Assembly: GCA_964368815.1 (NCBI GenBank)
Contig: CAYJDA010000009.1
Location: 13,395 to 77,394, forward strand
Length of the DNA: 64,000 bases
Origin: CAYJBH01 sp964368815
GTDB lineage: Bacteria; Bacillota; Clostridia; Oscillospirales; Ruminococcaceae
Direction of reading: 5' to 3'
Positions 1 through 8,898 of the stretch are shown in pieces; positions within the stretch are counted from its first letter, which is position 1; every line of letters starts with the position of its first letter. Under the pieces are notes generated by a model, which was not told the origin of the DNA, did not search any database, and worked only from the letters and a program-made list of their open reading frames with translations. The position numbers were made by a program, and so were the translations under genes.

Positions 1-1
1 G

Positions 2-877
2 GACCACAGTGGCGCACTTCCGCTTATTAACGAGCAGTATCCAAAGGCGAAGATATACGGCACCGCCGCCTGTGAAAAGGGGCTTAAGGCATACTACAAG
101 GGCATTGATTATGAATTTTGCACCGTAAAAAAAGGCGACACCCTTAACACCGGCGAAAAAACCTTTAGTTTTTTGCCTATGCCGATGGTGCACTGGCCTG
201 ATAGCATGGCAAGCTACCTTATAGAGGATAAAATTTTATTCTCAAACGATGCTTTCGGGCAACATCTTGGAACCGGCGCAGTTCTGGACGAAGATATTAC
301 CATAGAGGAGTTACTGGAGCGCTGTGGCAACTATTATGCGAATATAGTTCTTCCGTTTGGAATTCAGGTTCAAAAATTAGTTGAAGCTCTCGGTGATTTT
401 GAGATAGAGATGATCTGCCCATCGCACGGCGTAATATTAAAAAAGACGATACCGCTTATTGCGGATAAATATGTTGCTTGGTCGATGGGACGTGTTCAGG
501 AAAAAACCCTAACTATTATCTACGACAGTATGTGGGGAACTACTACTAAAATGGCAAGAAATCTTGCCAGAGAGTACAGCGAAATGGGGTTTGAGGTTGA
601 GGCTATCGATTTATCCAAAACCCACTATTCCGAAGCTATTTCTCGCATGCTTGAGTCCTCCCATGTGTTTGTTGGGAGCTCGACTTTGAACAATAATATG
701 CTGCCCACCGTTTCGGCATTTTTATGCTACATGAAAGGATTAAAGCCTAAAAACAGGGTTGGCATGGCATTTGGCTCTTACGGTTGGAGCGGCGAATCGA
801 TAAAACATGTGGAAGATATTTTAATTGCCTGCGATTTTGAAATTTTACCACAGCGAAAGGTTCAATGGAACATTTAA
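2..877 (+). CDS. FprA-type flavodiiron protein, 3' part
   Basis: This is the C-terminal part of an A-type flavoprotein, a cytoplasmic enzyme that reduces O2 to water or NO to N2O at a diiron site using FMN. The frame is open from base 2 with no start codon in the window, so the gene runs off the left edge. The first residues read DHSGALP, the end of the HxExDH iron-binding motif. Further ligands follow in MVHWPDSM, FSNDAFGQH and CPSHGVI. The last 140 or so residues form a flavodoxin domain with an FMN loop (YDSMWGTTTKMA) and GSYGWSGE. Only the N-terminal part of the beta-lactamase-like domain is missing. An internal ATG at 173 lies inside the iron domain and is not the true start. The end overlaps the next gene by 13 bases. 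Family assignment is firm; NO versus O2 preference cannot be read from sequence. Confidence 0.93.
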   Translation, partial: DHSGALPLINEQYPKAKIYGTAACEKGLKAYYKGIDYEFCTVKKGDTLNTGEKTFSFLPMPMVHWPDSMASYLIEDKILFSNDAFGQHLGTGAVLDEDITIEELLERCGNYYANIVLPFGIQVQKLVEALGDFEIEMICPSHGVILKKTIPLIADKYVAWSMGRVQEKTLTIIYDSMWGTTTKMARNLAREYSEMGFEVEAIDLSKTHYSEAISRMLESSHVFVGSSTLNNNMLPTVSAFLCYMKGLKPKNRVGMAFGSYGWSGESIKHVEDILIACDFEILPQRKVQWNI

Positions 878-1812
878 AACAGATAGCAACTGTGCTAAAA
901 CACAGCTATGGATTAGATAACAGCAACATTACCGAAGTTCAGGGCGGCTTTTCGGCGAGAGCATTTATTGTTCTCTCGCCGAAAGGTCGGTTTTTTTTAA
1001 AGCTATATGAAAAAGCAAGGCCATACTCCATCATGGCTATTTCATGGATGTTGGGCTACACCCCCGTTATGCGACAGCTTTCTGAGGGTTGCCTAAAAGG
1101 TCACGTTCCATCCATCATAGATACGGTTTCGGGTGAGTATTATTATGAAGACAGCGACTATGTTTATCAGCTATACGATTATATCGACGGCGTAACCATC
1201 GGCCCTACTCCGTTAACACGCACGCAGGTTCTCGAGCTTGCTCAAATATTAGGAAAATTGCATAGCTATACCCCTCAGGCCAGTACCGGAGATAACCTTA
1301 TAAAGAAGCTTGATATATCATTTAACGATAAACTGCAAAAGTTTATTAATAATGATATCGCTCTTCTGCCTTTTATTAAAAAATATAGGGATAGAATCTA
1401 TAGCCTTACCATACAAACAGCCGAGCTAAAAACGCTGTTTGAACAGCAAAGCTATGAAAACGTTCTATGCCATACCGACATACATGGTTGGAACCTTATG
1501 CAAACTGCCGACCGACTTGTGTTAATCGACTGGGAGGGGTTGAAGTACGCCCCGAGGGAAGCCGAGTTTTTTGCATTTGAGAGCCTTCCGTTTGCAGAGG
1601 ATTTTTTTGCCGAATATAAAAAATACAACAAGGGCTATAGCGAAAACAAAATAATCCTCGACTTCTACAAAAAACGTAGACTAGCCGAGGATATTTGGGA
1701 ATTTATTGATGAGCTTCTTTTAGAAGATGCTGCCTTCTTAGCTTCTCGGGATTTATACAGCAACGATAATTATAAAGGGTTAATTGAGCAATGCGAATTA
1801 ATACCCTTATAA
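865..1812 (+). CDS. aminoglycoside phosphotransferase-fold kinase (APH/CotS/homoserine kinase-like)
   Basis: A 315-residue protein of the APH/choline kinase superfamily. The N-lobe has a glycine-rich segment near residues 27-30 and a lysine in FFLKLYE near 46. The catalytic loop HTDIHGWNL gives D205 and N210, and the metal-binding DWEG gives D222. Relatives phosphorylate small hydroxyl substrates such as homoserine, choline, aminoglycosides or fructosamine, and the spore-coat CotS group is also similar. The substrate cannot be told from the sequence. The start ATG lies inside the end of the flavodiiron gene, so translation is probably coupled. The stop codon overlaps the convergent nitroreductase gene by six bases, leaving no room for a separate terminator. 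An antibiotic-resistance role should not be assumed. Confidence 0.8.
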   Translation: MEHLKQIATVLKHSYGLDNSNITEVQGGFSARAFIVLSPKGRFFLKLYEKARPYSIMAISWMLGYTPVMRQLSEGCLKGHVPSIIDTVSGEYYYEDSDYVYQLYDYIDGVTIGPTPLTRTQVLELAQILGKLHSYTPQASTGDNLIKKLDISFNDKLQKFINNDIALLPFIKKYRDRIYSLTIQTAELKTLFEQQSYENVLCHTDIHGWNLMQTADRLVLIDWEGLKYAPREAEFFAFESLPFAEDFFAEYKKYNKGYSENKIILDFYKKRRLAEDIWEFIDELLLEDAAFLASRDLYSNDNYKGLIEQCELIPL

Positions 1813-2361
1813 CCAATTCACACGTCCCTCATTAATGGGGGGCGTTGCCATTTCTATGTTTCCTTTTCCGAGCGCTACGGCAATAACCGGTTTTTGATCC
1901 TTTGGCAGATTTAACTTTGCTACGAACTCTGCGCTTTCGGGGGTGGCCATAAACATTGTAATCATTCCTATAATACAGCTGTTTAGCCCCATCGATTCTG
2001 CTGTAAGGCAGATGTTTTCTACACAAAGTCCAACGTCAATCTTGCTGTAGTATTCGTGCTGATAATTCGAGCTTATCAGCATGACACATGGTGCTCCGTA
2101 AAAAACCGTTATTTCATCGCCGCAACGTTCCTTCATCCTTGTTTTTGCGGCATCGTCCATTTTACCTACGACTCCGGCATTTAGCTCGTTTATCAAAGCA
2201 CTGTCGGTTATAACTGTTATGTGATTAGACTGGCTGTTAAGAGCGCTGGGTGCACGCAGACCGGAATTTACAAGGGCCGTTAGTTGTTCCTTTGTTGGCA
2301 TTTCTGCACTAAATCCGCGCATACTGCGACGTTCCATAATGTGCTTAATTGTTTCGTTCAT
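1807..2361 (-). CDS. nitroreductase family protein
   Basis: A 184-residue FMN-dependent NAD(P)H oxidoreductase of the nitroreductase fold. The N-terminus carries the typical MERRSMRGF phosphate/FMN-binding pattern, followed by APSALNSQSNH, which matches the usual APS(A/G)xNxQPW segment, and later GLNSCIIGM and the C-terminal GKGN. These enzymes reduce quinones, flavins or nitro compounds; the natural substrate is unknown. The length is normal for the short class. A strong ribosome binding site (AGGAGGAAAGT) precedes the ATG. It is transcribed towards the kinase gene and the two share six bases at their 3' ends. The upstream MFS gene ends 65 bases away, so it may be read from there or from its own promoter. 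Confidence 0.88.
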   Translation of the reverse strand: MNETIKHIMERRSMRGFSAEMPTKEQLTALVNSGLRAPSALNSQSNHITVITDSALINELNAGVVGKMDDAAKTRMKERCGDEITVFYGAPCVMLISSNYQHEYYSKIDVGLCVENICLTAESMGLNSCIIGMITMFMATPESAEFVAKLNLPKDQKPVIAVALGKGNIEMATPPINEGRVNWL

Positions 2362-2426
2362 ACTTTCCTCCTAATTTTTATCGTTGTTTTTTCTATAGTA
2401 GTTCAACTATTGGCGCATACTGCCAT

Positions 2427-3818
2427 TTAATGTATCCATCTTTCGGAGCGATATTTGCGCTTGTTAGCTTTATCCTTTATCAAGGTTTTTATTCTGGATA
2501 CTATAATTGCCAATAAATCAGTGTAATCCTTTATTTTGGGGCGTTTATCCTTAGGAATAAATCCATAATACAGCAACATCATTATACCAACACAGGCAAC
2601 ACACGCTATACTAATAACAACCTGTTGTCCGTCGAACCCTATCAATCCGCCTGCTGTATCCACCGCATCAATTATGTTTCCGCCAATAATTGATACAATA
2701 AAGCCCAGCACTCCGGAAATGCCGCCGATAATTCCCATCTTTAATACTTTTTGTTGTCCTGTTAAGTTGTCGTATTGAACATTAAACAGCGCAACACCCA
2801 TTATTGCCCATGCTGTAGCTGAAATTATATTCTGCACTACCATCATTACCATGGCGTTTTCCGGCGTCATAACAAGATATACTGCATTGCTTAGCGCAAA
2901 AATAAATATCGAGCTAAAAAAGCTGTGTTCAAAGCTATTTCTGCTGGTATACCTTGCCCATAAAACCATTAAAAGAATTTTTTGAACTGACGTAACGGTG
3001 CTCATAACGCCTAAAAAGGAATAACTAATACCTAACGTTTCTATAACATATATGCTGTTGTGCGGAATCCATATCTGGGTTGCAAGATGCCATAAAACAG
3101 TTAGTCCCATAACCTTTGCTATGTCGTGGGTGGCTAACATTTTAACCATCTCTTTAAGCGTAAGTCCCGCTAAACGGTCTGCATTTGGTTTGTGCATACG
3201 TTTTAGGGCATATAAATCAACAACACAAAACAACACAAGAACAATTCCGATTATCATAAATCCGATTGGCCGTTGCTGTGGTGAAGCTAAGATATCAAGA
3301 AGGGCTGAAGCTATAAGCATTGCTACAGCCATAGAGCCGAGACCTAACCTTTCACGCAGAGCAAAAAAAGAACTTCTATCACGTGGTGGCGTAACAAGCA
3401 TTACCCAGTTTCCCATAGCGGGTGCCAGCATAGATAGAATACAATGTCCCATTGAATATATAAGGACAACCAACGCTCCGCCAATTCCGGTACCGCCCAA
3501 TAAAATCGGTATAAAGAAAACTAACGAGAGGCACAGTCGCCCTAAAAAAGTTCCGTAAACCAAGAAGGGTTGTTCCTCCTTAGTTTTGCTTAATATTATC
3601 GGCCCTACAATCTGAAACAAACCTCCCAAAACCGGTATTGCAAGGATGGTTCCGTTTGCAGCGTCAGAAAACCCCATAAACCTTAGCAATCCGGCAAGAT
3701 ATATGCCGCCACAAAGGTTAAATATAGCCGTTGTAGCCAGATGATCGACTAAAAAACTACGTCTTGTTCGATGTAAAGCAACCGACTCCTCAGTTTTGGT
3801 AATGTTATTTTTATCCAT
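2427..3818 (-). CDS. MFS-type transporter
   Basis: A 463-residue integral membrane protein with about 12 predicted hydrophobic segments and a basic C-terminal tail (about 40 residues rich in K and R). The layout fits the major facilitator superfamily: a short cytoplasmic N-terminus, a first helix starting near residue 24, and a charged loop in the middle near residues 205-230. No motif identifies the substrate. The start ATG lies seven bases beyond the stop of the DegV gene, so the two are probably co-transcribed from upstream. It could instead be described as a sugar- or drug-type MFS permease, but nothing visible decides this. Confidence 0.75.
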   Translation of the reverse strand: MDKNNITKTEESVALHRTRRSFLVDHLATTAIFNLCGGIYLAGLLRFMGFSDAANGTILAIPVLGGLFQIVGPIILSKTKEEQPFLVYGTFLGRLCLSLVFFIPILLGGTGIGGALVVLIYSMGHCILSMLAPAMGNWVMLVTPPRDRSSFFALRERLGLGSMAVAMLIASALLDILASPQQRPIGFMIIGIVLVLFCVVDLYALKRMHKPNADRLAGLTLKEMVKMLATHDIAKVMGLTVLWHLATQIWIPHNSIYVIETLGISYSFLGVMSTVTSVQKILLMVLWARYTSRNSFEHSFFSSIFIFALSNAVYLVMTPENAMVMMVVQNIISATAWAIMGVALFNVQYDNLTGQQKVLKMGIIGGISGVLGFIVSIIGGNIIDAVDTAGGLIGFDGQQVVISIACVACVGIMMLLYYGFIPKDKRPKIKDYTDLLAIIVSRIKTLIKDKANKRKYRSERWIH

Positions 3819-3825
3819 ATTCAGC

Positions 3826-4677
3826 TCAATAGGAAAGAATTAATCCCCCGTTGGAAGCGTAAAACGAGCAAAGTCCTCGTGTATCAAACAGACGAATATT
3901 AACTACGTTTTTATATTTCTCGCCTATCATGTCGCGAAGTTTTTCCGCTCCCTCAAGATTATTGCAGTGGTTTATTATTACCTCTCGCTCCTTGTCCATA
4001 GAAAAATCAGGGCATAGCTCCGCCATGATTTCAACTATGCGAGCAAGCGCTTTATCTCTACCTCTTGCTTTTTCTAAAACTTTAATACTGCCGTCTTCTG
4101 CTCTGGCAATAGCTCTTATTCCAAGTGTAGATGCAGTTATGCCTACCAACTTGTTCATTCGTCCGGTTTTAATTAGCATATTAAAGTTTTCGAGCGAAAA
4201 GATAAGTGTACGTTTTTTTACAAACTCATCAATAGCTATCTTAATCTCATCGAAATCAAGACCCTTGTCCATCAATTTCATTAGCTGTTCCGTTACCATA
4301 ATCATGGTGCCGGCGGTAGCTTTAGTGTCTATAACATGAATTTTTTTATCGGGAAAACTTTCAAGAATCATGTCTCTTGCCTGTAATGCCGAATTATAGG
4401 TGCCTGAAAGTTTAGAGGATATACATACCGCAAAGCTGTTGTGCGCCTTTTTAAATTTATCCGCCCAGTCCTGTGGCGACGGGCATGCCGAACTAGCTTT
4501 GCCCTTTGTTGTGGCAAGGTCAGCTAACATTTTATTGTTATCTATTTCCTCATTGTCGATATATTCGTTATCGCCAATTCTCAGGGTTAGCGGCACAACC
4601 GAAAACCCAATGTCGGAATTCTGATAGTTGTCCTTGGTGAGATCGCTGGAGCTGTCTGCAACAATTTGATATTTCAT
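3826..4677 (-). CDS. DegV family fatty-acid-binding protein
   Basis: A 283-residue protein of the DegV/FakB family. FakB members bind a fatty acid in a deep cavity and present it to the kinase FakA, which makes acyl phosphate for membrane lipid synthesis. Family marks seen are the N-terminal ADSSSDLT, the central CISSKLSGTYNSA, VIDTKATAG, and LKTGRM-like IKTGRMNKL. The length is normal. A strong ribosome binding site (GGAGGAAGG) precedes the ATG. It lies 31 bases after the V-ATPase D gene and just before the MFS gene, so it may be the tail of the ATPase transcript. FakA is not in the window. Confidence 0.88.
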   Translation of the reverse strand: MKYQIVADSSSDLTKDNYQNSDIGFSVVPLTLRIGDNEYIDNEEIDNNKMLADLATTKGKASSACPSPQDWADKFKKAHNSFAVCISSKLSGTYNSALQARDMILESFPDKKIHVIDTKATAGTMIMVTEQLMKLMDKGLDFDEIKIAIDEFVKKRTLIFSLENFNMLIKTGRMNKLVGITASTLGIRAIARAEDGSIKVLEKARGRDKALARIVEIMAELCPDFSMDKEREVIINHCNNLEGAEKLRDMIGEKYKNVVNIRLFDTRGLCSFYASNGGLILSY

Positions 4678-4708
4678 GTATTTGCCTACCTTCCTCCATT
4701 AACGGTGT

Positions 4709-5389
4709 TTATCCGCTAATGGTAGCGGCGGTGCGCTCCTGGGCCTTGCGTATCGCCTCTTCAACCATCATATCCTTAACCTTCATCAGCCTTGTTAGGT
4801 TTCCACGCTCATTTTCGTCTAACTTCATCGTGATGTATCTAATGGTCTCGATGTATCTCGGGATGGTAACGTATTCTAGCGCGTTAACACGCCGACGTGT
4901 TTTTTCTATCTCGATAGATAGTAGTTCAACCGCTTTTTCTATCTCTGCAAGCTCTAACAAATCCTTCATGATTTCGGAGAGAGAAAGAACCGCATCGTCC
5001 AGCTCGCCGGACGTATTGGCAAATGCATAGGGGTAAATTTCGGCAGGTCGGTCGCTCTTTGCTTTAACTTCAAACTGCGGAACGTCAACCGACATAATAT
5101 TTCGATATCCCACCGAGATGGAAATACTCTGTTTGGGATACAGCAACGCCTGCTCTAAGCTTTCCGGGCTCATGTTGCCGGATGCTGAAGCAAATCCTGC
5201 CGATGCCTGCTCAAGCGACGCCTCCACCTTACGACGAAGTGCCTTGTTCTGTCGCACTATTTCTAAGAACTGTTTCATTAGCTCGTCACGCTTGTCCTTT
5301 AACAGCTTGTGTCCCCTGGTTGCTGTTTTAAGACTATTTTTTAGGCGTGACAGCTCCATGCGTGTCGGGTTTACATTAAGTCTTGCCAC
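4709..5389 (-). CDS. ntpD: V-type ATPase subunit D (central stalk)
   Basis: A 226-residue, mainly alpha-helical protein that forms the coiled-coil rotor shaft inside the A3B3 head. The N-terminus (LNVNPTRMELSRLKNSL) is the family signature, and long heptad-like helices occupy both ends of the protein, as expected for a hairpin shaft. It is the last of nine V-ATPase genes on the minus strand, 19 bases after subunit B. The C-terminal tail ends in TAATISG. Length and position match NtpD of Enterococcus hirae type operons. Confidence 0.95.
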   Translation of the reverse strand: MARLNVNPTRMELSRLKNSLKTATRGHKLLKDKRDELMKQFLEIVRQNKALRRKVEASLEQASAGFASASGNMSPESLEQALLYPKQSISISVGYRNIMSVDVPQFEVKAKSDRPAEIYPYAFANTSGELDDAVLSLSEIMKDLLELAEIEKAVELLSIEIEKTRRRVNALEYVTIPRYIETIRYITMKLDENERGNLTRLMKVKDMMVEEAIRKAQERTAATISG

Positions 5390-5408
5390 CGGTTCTCCTC
5401 AACGTTAA

Positions 5409-6788
5409 TTATAGCGTATCTTCTGGATAATATTTGTCGATAAATTCCTGCTTAATACGTTTTAGTTCGTTTTTCGGCAGTATGGTTAACAGCTTCCAGC
5501 CAAGCTCAAGGGTTTCTTCTATACTGCGGTTAACGTCGTATCCCTGGCTAACATACAGTTTTTCGAACTCGTCGGCAAAACGTGCAAACTTTTTATCAAC
5601 CTCGGTAAGTGCAGCCTCACCCAGAATTGTCATAAGCTCTTTAGCATCCTTTCCTCTTGCATAGGCAGAGAAAAGCTGGTTCATGGTGTTTGCATGATCT
5701 TCACGGGTTTTACCCTCGCCGATACCCTTATCTTTAAGACGGGAAAGCGACGGAAGAACATCGATAGGCGGTGTTAAGCCCTTACGGTAAAGGTCACGAG
5801 AAATAATAATCTGACCCTCGGTAATATATCCTGTTAGGTCGGGAATTGGATGAGTTTTATCATCTTCCGGCATGGATAGAATCGGAATCATGGTTATGGA
5901 ACCCTGTTTTCCGATAAGACGGCCGGCACGCTCATACATAGTTGCAAGGTCGGTGTAGAGATATCCGGGGTATCCACGACGACCGGGAACCTCCTTACGT
6001 GCAGCAGAAACCTCACGAAGAGCCTCAGCGTAGTTGGTAATATCGGTAATAATAACCAGAACATGCATATCCTTTTCGAAGGCAAGATATTCTGCGGCAG
6101 TAAGCGCCATACGTGGTGTAGATATACGCTCAATAGCCGGGTCGTTAGCAAGGTTTAGGAAAAGAACAGCACGGGATAGAGCGCCGGTTTTAGCAAAGTC
6201 GTTAACAAAGAAGTCTGCCTCTTCAAAGGTAATACCCACTGCGGCGAAAACAACGGCAAAGTTACCGTCATCACCCAGCACCTTAGCCTGACGTGCAATC
6301 TGAGCCGCAAGCTGCGCATGGGGTAGACCTGAACCCGAGAAGATGGGAAGTTTCTGTCCACGAACAAGGGTATTAAGTCCATCTATTGCTGATATACCTG
6401 TTTGAATAAACTGGTTAGGATAGTCACGTGCAGCAGGATTCATCGGCTGGCCGTTAATGTCTAATCTTTTTTCTGCAAGTATTTCAGGGCCGTTGTCCTT
6501 TGGTTTTCCAAGTCCGTCGAAAACACGCCCGAGCATGTCGTCCGAAACGCCAAGCTCTAATCCATGCCCTAAAAATCTAACCTTAGAATCCTTTAGGTTA
6601 ATACCGGCACTGCTCTCAAACAGCTGTACCAGAGCGTCACTACCCTCAATTTCCAGAACACGGCAACGACGAATTTCACCGTTTTGTAACTCAATCTCAC
6701 CAAGCTCGCCGTAGGTAACACCTTCAACGCCGCTAACCAGCATCAGAGGGCCCGCTACCTCACCGATGGTACGATATTCTCTCATCAT
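5409..6788 (-). CDS. ntpB: V-type ATPase subunit B (non-catalytic head subunit)
   Basis: A 459-residue non-catalytic nucleotide-binding subunit of the V1 head. It lacks a P-loop: the corresponding segment reads SGSGLPHAQLA, as in other B subunits. Other family marks are GISAIDGLNTLVRGQK and a PSLSRLKDKGIGEGKT segment near the C-terminal third. The gene starts six bases after the stop of subunit A. Two adjacent ATG codons (6788 and 6785) are possible starts; both lie behind a GGAAAGGA ribosome binding site, so the N-terminus is uncertain by one residue. It alternates with subunit A in an A3B3 hexamer. Confidence 0.96.
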   Translation of the reverse strand: MMREYRTIGEVAGPLMLVSGVEGVTYGELGEIELQNGEIRRCRVLEIEGSDALVQLFESSAGINLKDSKVRFLGHGLELGVSDDMLGRVFDGLGKPKDNGPEILAEKRLDINGQPMNPAARDYPNQFIQTGISAIDGLNTLVRGQKLPIFSGSGLPHAQLAAQIARQAKVLGDDGNFAVVFAAVGITFEEADFFVNDFAKTGALSRAVLFLNLANDPAIERISTPRMALTAAEYLAFEKDMHVLVIITDITNYAEALREVSAARKEVPGRRGYPGYLYTDLATMYERAGRLIGKQGSITMIPILSMPEDDKTHPIPDLTGYITEGQIIISRDLYRKGLTPPIDVLPSLSRLKDKGIGEGKTREDHANTMNQLFSAYARGKDAKELMTILGEAALTEVDKKFARFADEFEKLYVSQGYDVNRSIEETLELGWKLLTILPKNELKRIKQEFIDKYYPEDTL

Positions 6789-6794
6789 AACTGT

Positions 6795-8567
6795 TTATTC
6801 CTTTCCGGCTTCTTCAATAAGCTTATCTATCTCTGCCTTAAATCCTTCCTCTATTCTGCGGAAGTCATTTGCAAATATATCCTCTCCTGTATCCTTTGCA
6901 CGTCCAATTTCGTCACGTGATGGAACAGAGATAATGTCCTCAATATTAACCCCTGCAGAAATCGCCTTGCGAGCGGCAGTGTCGAACGCTAATATCAGGG
7001 TTATAAGAGCCGCCTGTTTTTCGCTGGAAGCATATGCATCGGTATCCGAGAATGCGTTCTGCTGTAGGAAGTCTTCACGAAGCATTCTTGCAACCTCCAT
7101 GGTTAGGCGGTCGTCATGCGATAAACTGTCCATACCAACAAGCTTAACAATTTCGTTCAGCTCACTTTCAAGCTGGAGTATTCTCATTGCTTCAATACGG
7201 TTTACTGCGTAGGTTTCACCCAGCCTTTCCTCATAGTAAGGAGAAAGTCTGTCGATGTACAGCGAGTAGCTGTTCAGCCAGTTAATAGCAGGGAAGTGCC
7301 TTGCGTAAGCAAGCGAGGCGTCAAGACCCCAGAACACCTTAACTATACGTAGTGTTGCCTGGCTAACAGGTTCCGAGATGTCACCACCCGGAGGTGAAAC
7401 CGCTCCGATAGCAGAGAGCGAGCCCTCTCGTCCGTCACTACCGATACAAACAATACGTCCGGCACGCTCATAAAACTGTGCTAAACGGCTTGTTAGGTAA
7501 GCAGGGTATCCCTCTTCACCCGGCATCTCCTCCAAACGTCCGCTCATCTCACGAAGAGCTTCTGCCCAGCGGCTGGTAGAGTCTGCAATAATTGCAACAT
7601 CGTATCCCATGTCACGGAAATACTCGGCAATGGTTATCCCTGTATAAACGCTTGCCTCACGAGCCGCAACCGGCATGTCGGAAGTGTTTGCAATAAGAAC
7701 GGTACGTTTCATAAGGCTCTCGCCGCTGCGAGGATCCTTTAGCTCAGGGAACTCGCGAAGAACGTCGGTCATTTCGTTTCCACGCTCACCGCAACCAACA
7801 TAGATAACTATATCAACATCGCTCCACTTTGCAAGCTGATGCTGAACAACGGTTTTACCGCTACCAAACGGACCCGGAACAGCGGCTGTGCCGCCCTTAG
7901 CAATTGGGAACAGCATATCAACAATACGCTGACCTGTTACCATAGGAATGTTTGGAGGTAATTTTTGTTTGTATGGACGCTCACGACGAACAGGCCATTT
8001 TTGAAGCATGGTTAGCTCGATATCCTTGCCGTCGTTGTCGGTTAATACCGCAATTTTTTCAATCACGGTAAACTCGCCACTCTCAATAGATTTAAGAGTA
8101 CCGGATTTTCCGAAAGGAATCATAATCTTATGTAAAACGGTTGGGCTCTCCTGAACTGTTCCGATAATATCGCCCTCGCTAAGCTTATCCCCAACCTTAG
8201 CGGTTGGAACAAACTCCCATTTCTTTTCTCTCGAAATGCTGTCTACCTCGATACCGCGCGAAAGATTGGTTCCTACCATCTTGGCGATAACCTCGAGTGG
8301 GCGCTGAATACCGTCGTAGATATTTTCAATCATTCCGGGTCCCAGCTCAACCGACAGCGGTGCTCCGGTCGTTTCAACAACGTCTCCGGGGCCGATACCC
8401 GCAGTTTCTTCATAAACCTGAATAGAAGCAGCGTCGCCACGCATCTCGATAATTTCGCCGATGATACGGTCTTTACCAACCCTAACAACGTCGAACATGT
8501 TTGCGTGAGCCAGTCCCTTAGCAACTACTAATGGACCTGCCACCTTAACAATAGTTCCGTTTTCCAT
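6795..8567 (-). CDS. ntpA: V-type ATPase subunit A (catalytic)
   Basis: The catalytic subunit of the V1 head, 590 residues from the chosen start. The P-loop reads PGPFGSGKTV, the V-type form, and the catalytic glutamate segment GCGERGNEM and the arginine-region SVYTGITIAEYFRDMGYDV follow. The long A-specific insertion between the N-terminal barrel and the P-loop is present. An in-frame start 48 bases upstream (8615) would add 16 residues, but it would overlap subunit F by 29 bases. The ATG at 8567 has an AAAGGAAC ribosome binding site and gives the N-terminus MENGTIVKVAGP that relatives have. Confidence 0.96.
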   Translation of the reverse strand: MENGTIVKVAGPLVVAKGLAHANMFDVVRVGKDRIIGEIIEMRGDAASIQVYEETAGIGPGDVVETTGAPLSVELGPGMIENIYDGIQRPLEVIAKMVGTNLSRGIEVDSISREKKWEFVPTAKVGDKLSEGDIIGTVQESPTVLHKIMIPFGKSGTLKSIESGEFTVIEKIAVLTDNDGKDIELTMLQKWPVRRERPYKQKLPPNIPMVTGQRIVDMLFPIAKGGTAAVPGPFGSGKTVVQHQLAKWSDVDIVIYVGCGERGNEMTDVLREFPELKDPRSGESLMKRTVLIANTSDMPVAAREASVYTGITIAEYFRDMGYDVAIIADSTSRWAEALREMSGRLEEMPGEEGYPAYLTSRLAQFYERAGRIVCIGSDGREGSLSAIGAVSPPGGDISEPVSQATLRIVKVFWGLDASLAYARHFPAINWLNSYSLYIDRLSPYYEERLGETYAVNRIEAMRILQLESELNEIVKLVGMDSLSHDDRLTMEVARMLREDFLQQNAFSDTDAYASSEKQAALITLILAFDTAARKAISAGVNIEDIISVPSRDEIGRAKDTGEDIFANDFRRIEEGFKAEIDKLIEEAGKE

Positions 8568-8586
8568 ATAGATGTCCGTTCCTTTC

Positions 8587-8898
8587 TTATTTAAGTATAT
8601 CGGCACCGACTGCACGTTCTACCGACTTGCTGACATTTGCAAGTGCGACCCCGTTTGAGCCGTTTTTACCGGGTATCAATATAACTGCCGGCAAAGGTTG
8701 CCTACTGTATTCGGCGATCTCTTCGCTTAATCGCTGTGCCAAATCGTCGGTTATATAGATAACAGCTGTTTGTTCCTTGGCTAACCTTAAAAGATGCTCC
8801 CTCGCCTCAGTTTCGTTATCAGCATAGCAAACCTTAAGGCCGATAGCCTTAAAGCCGATAACCGTTTCCCTATCTCCAATTACCGCAACGTTATACAT
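8587..8898 (-). CDS. ntpG: V-type ATPase subunit F (central stalk)
   Basis: A 103-residue protein matching the small Rossmann-like F subunit that binds the D shaft and influences coupling. The N-terminal VAVIGDRETVIGFKAIGL is the family signature, and AVIYITDDLAQ and PAVILIPGK follow as expected. It overlaps subunit C by eight bases and is followed 19 bases later by subunit A. In Enterococcus hirae nomenclature this is NtpG. Confidence 0.92.
   Translation of the reverse strand: MYNVAVIGDRETVIGFKAIGLKVCYADNETEAREHLLRLAKEQTAVIYITDDLAQRLSEEIAEYSRQPLPAVILIPGKNGSNGVALANVSKSVERAVGADILK

Noticed and set aside
865..1812. Aminoglycoside resistance gene
   Set aside because: Only the general APH kinase fold can be seen; many members have other small-molecule substrates.
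3052..3558. Open frame antisense to the MFS gene
   Set aside because: Shadow of the membrane protein; no ribosome binding site and no recognisable family.
4685..4730. Terminator between V-ATPase subunit D and degV
   Set aside because: A weak CCATTA/TAATGG stem is present but there is no T-tract in the direction of transcription.
8568..8615. Upstream start for V-ATPase subunit A
   Set aside because: It overlaps subunit F and adds residues not found in the family; the later ATG has the ribosome binding site.
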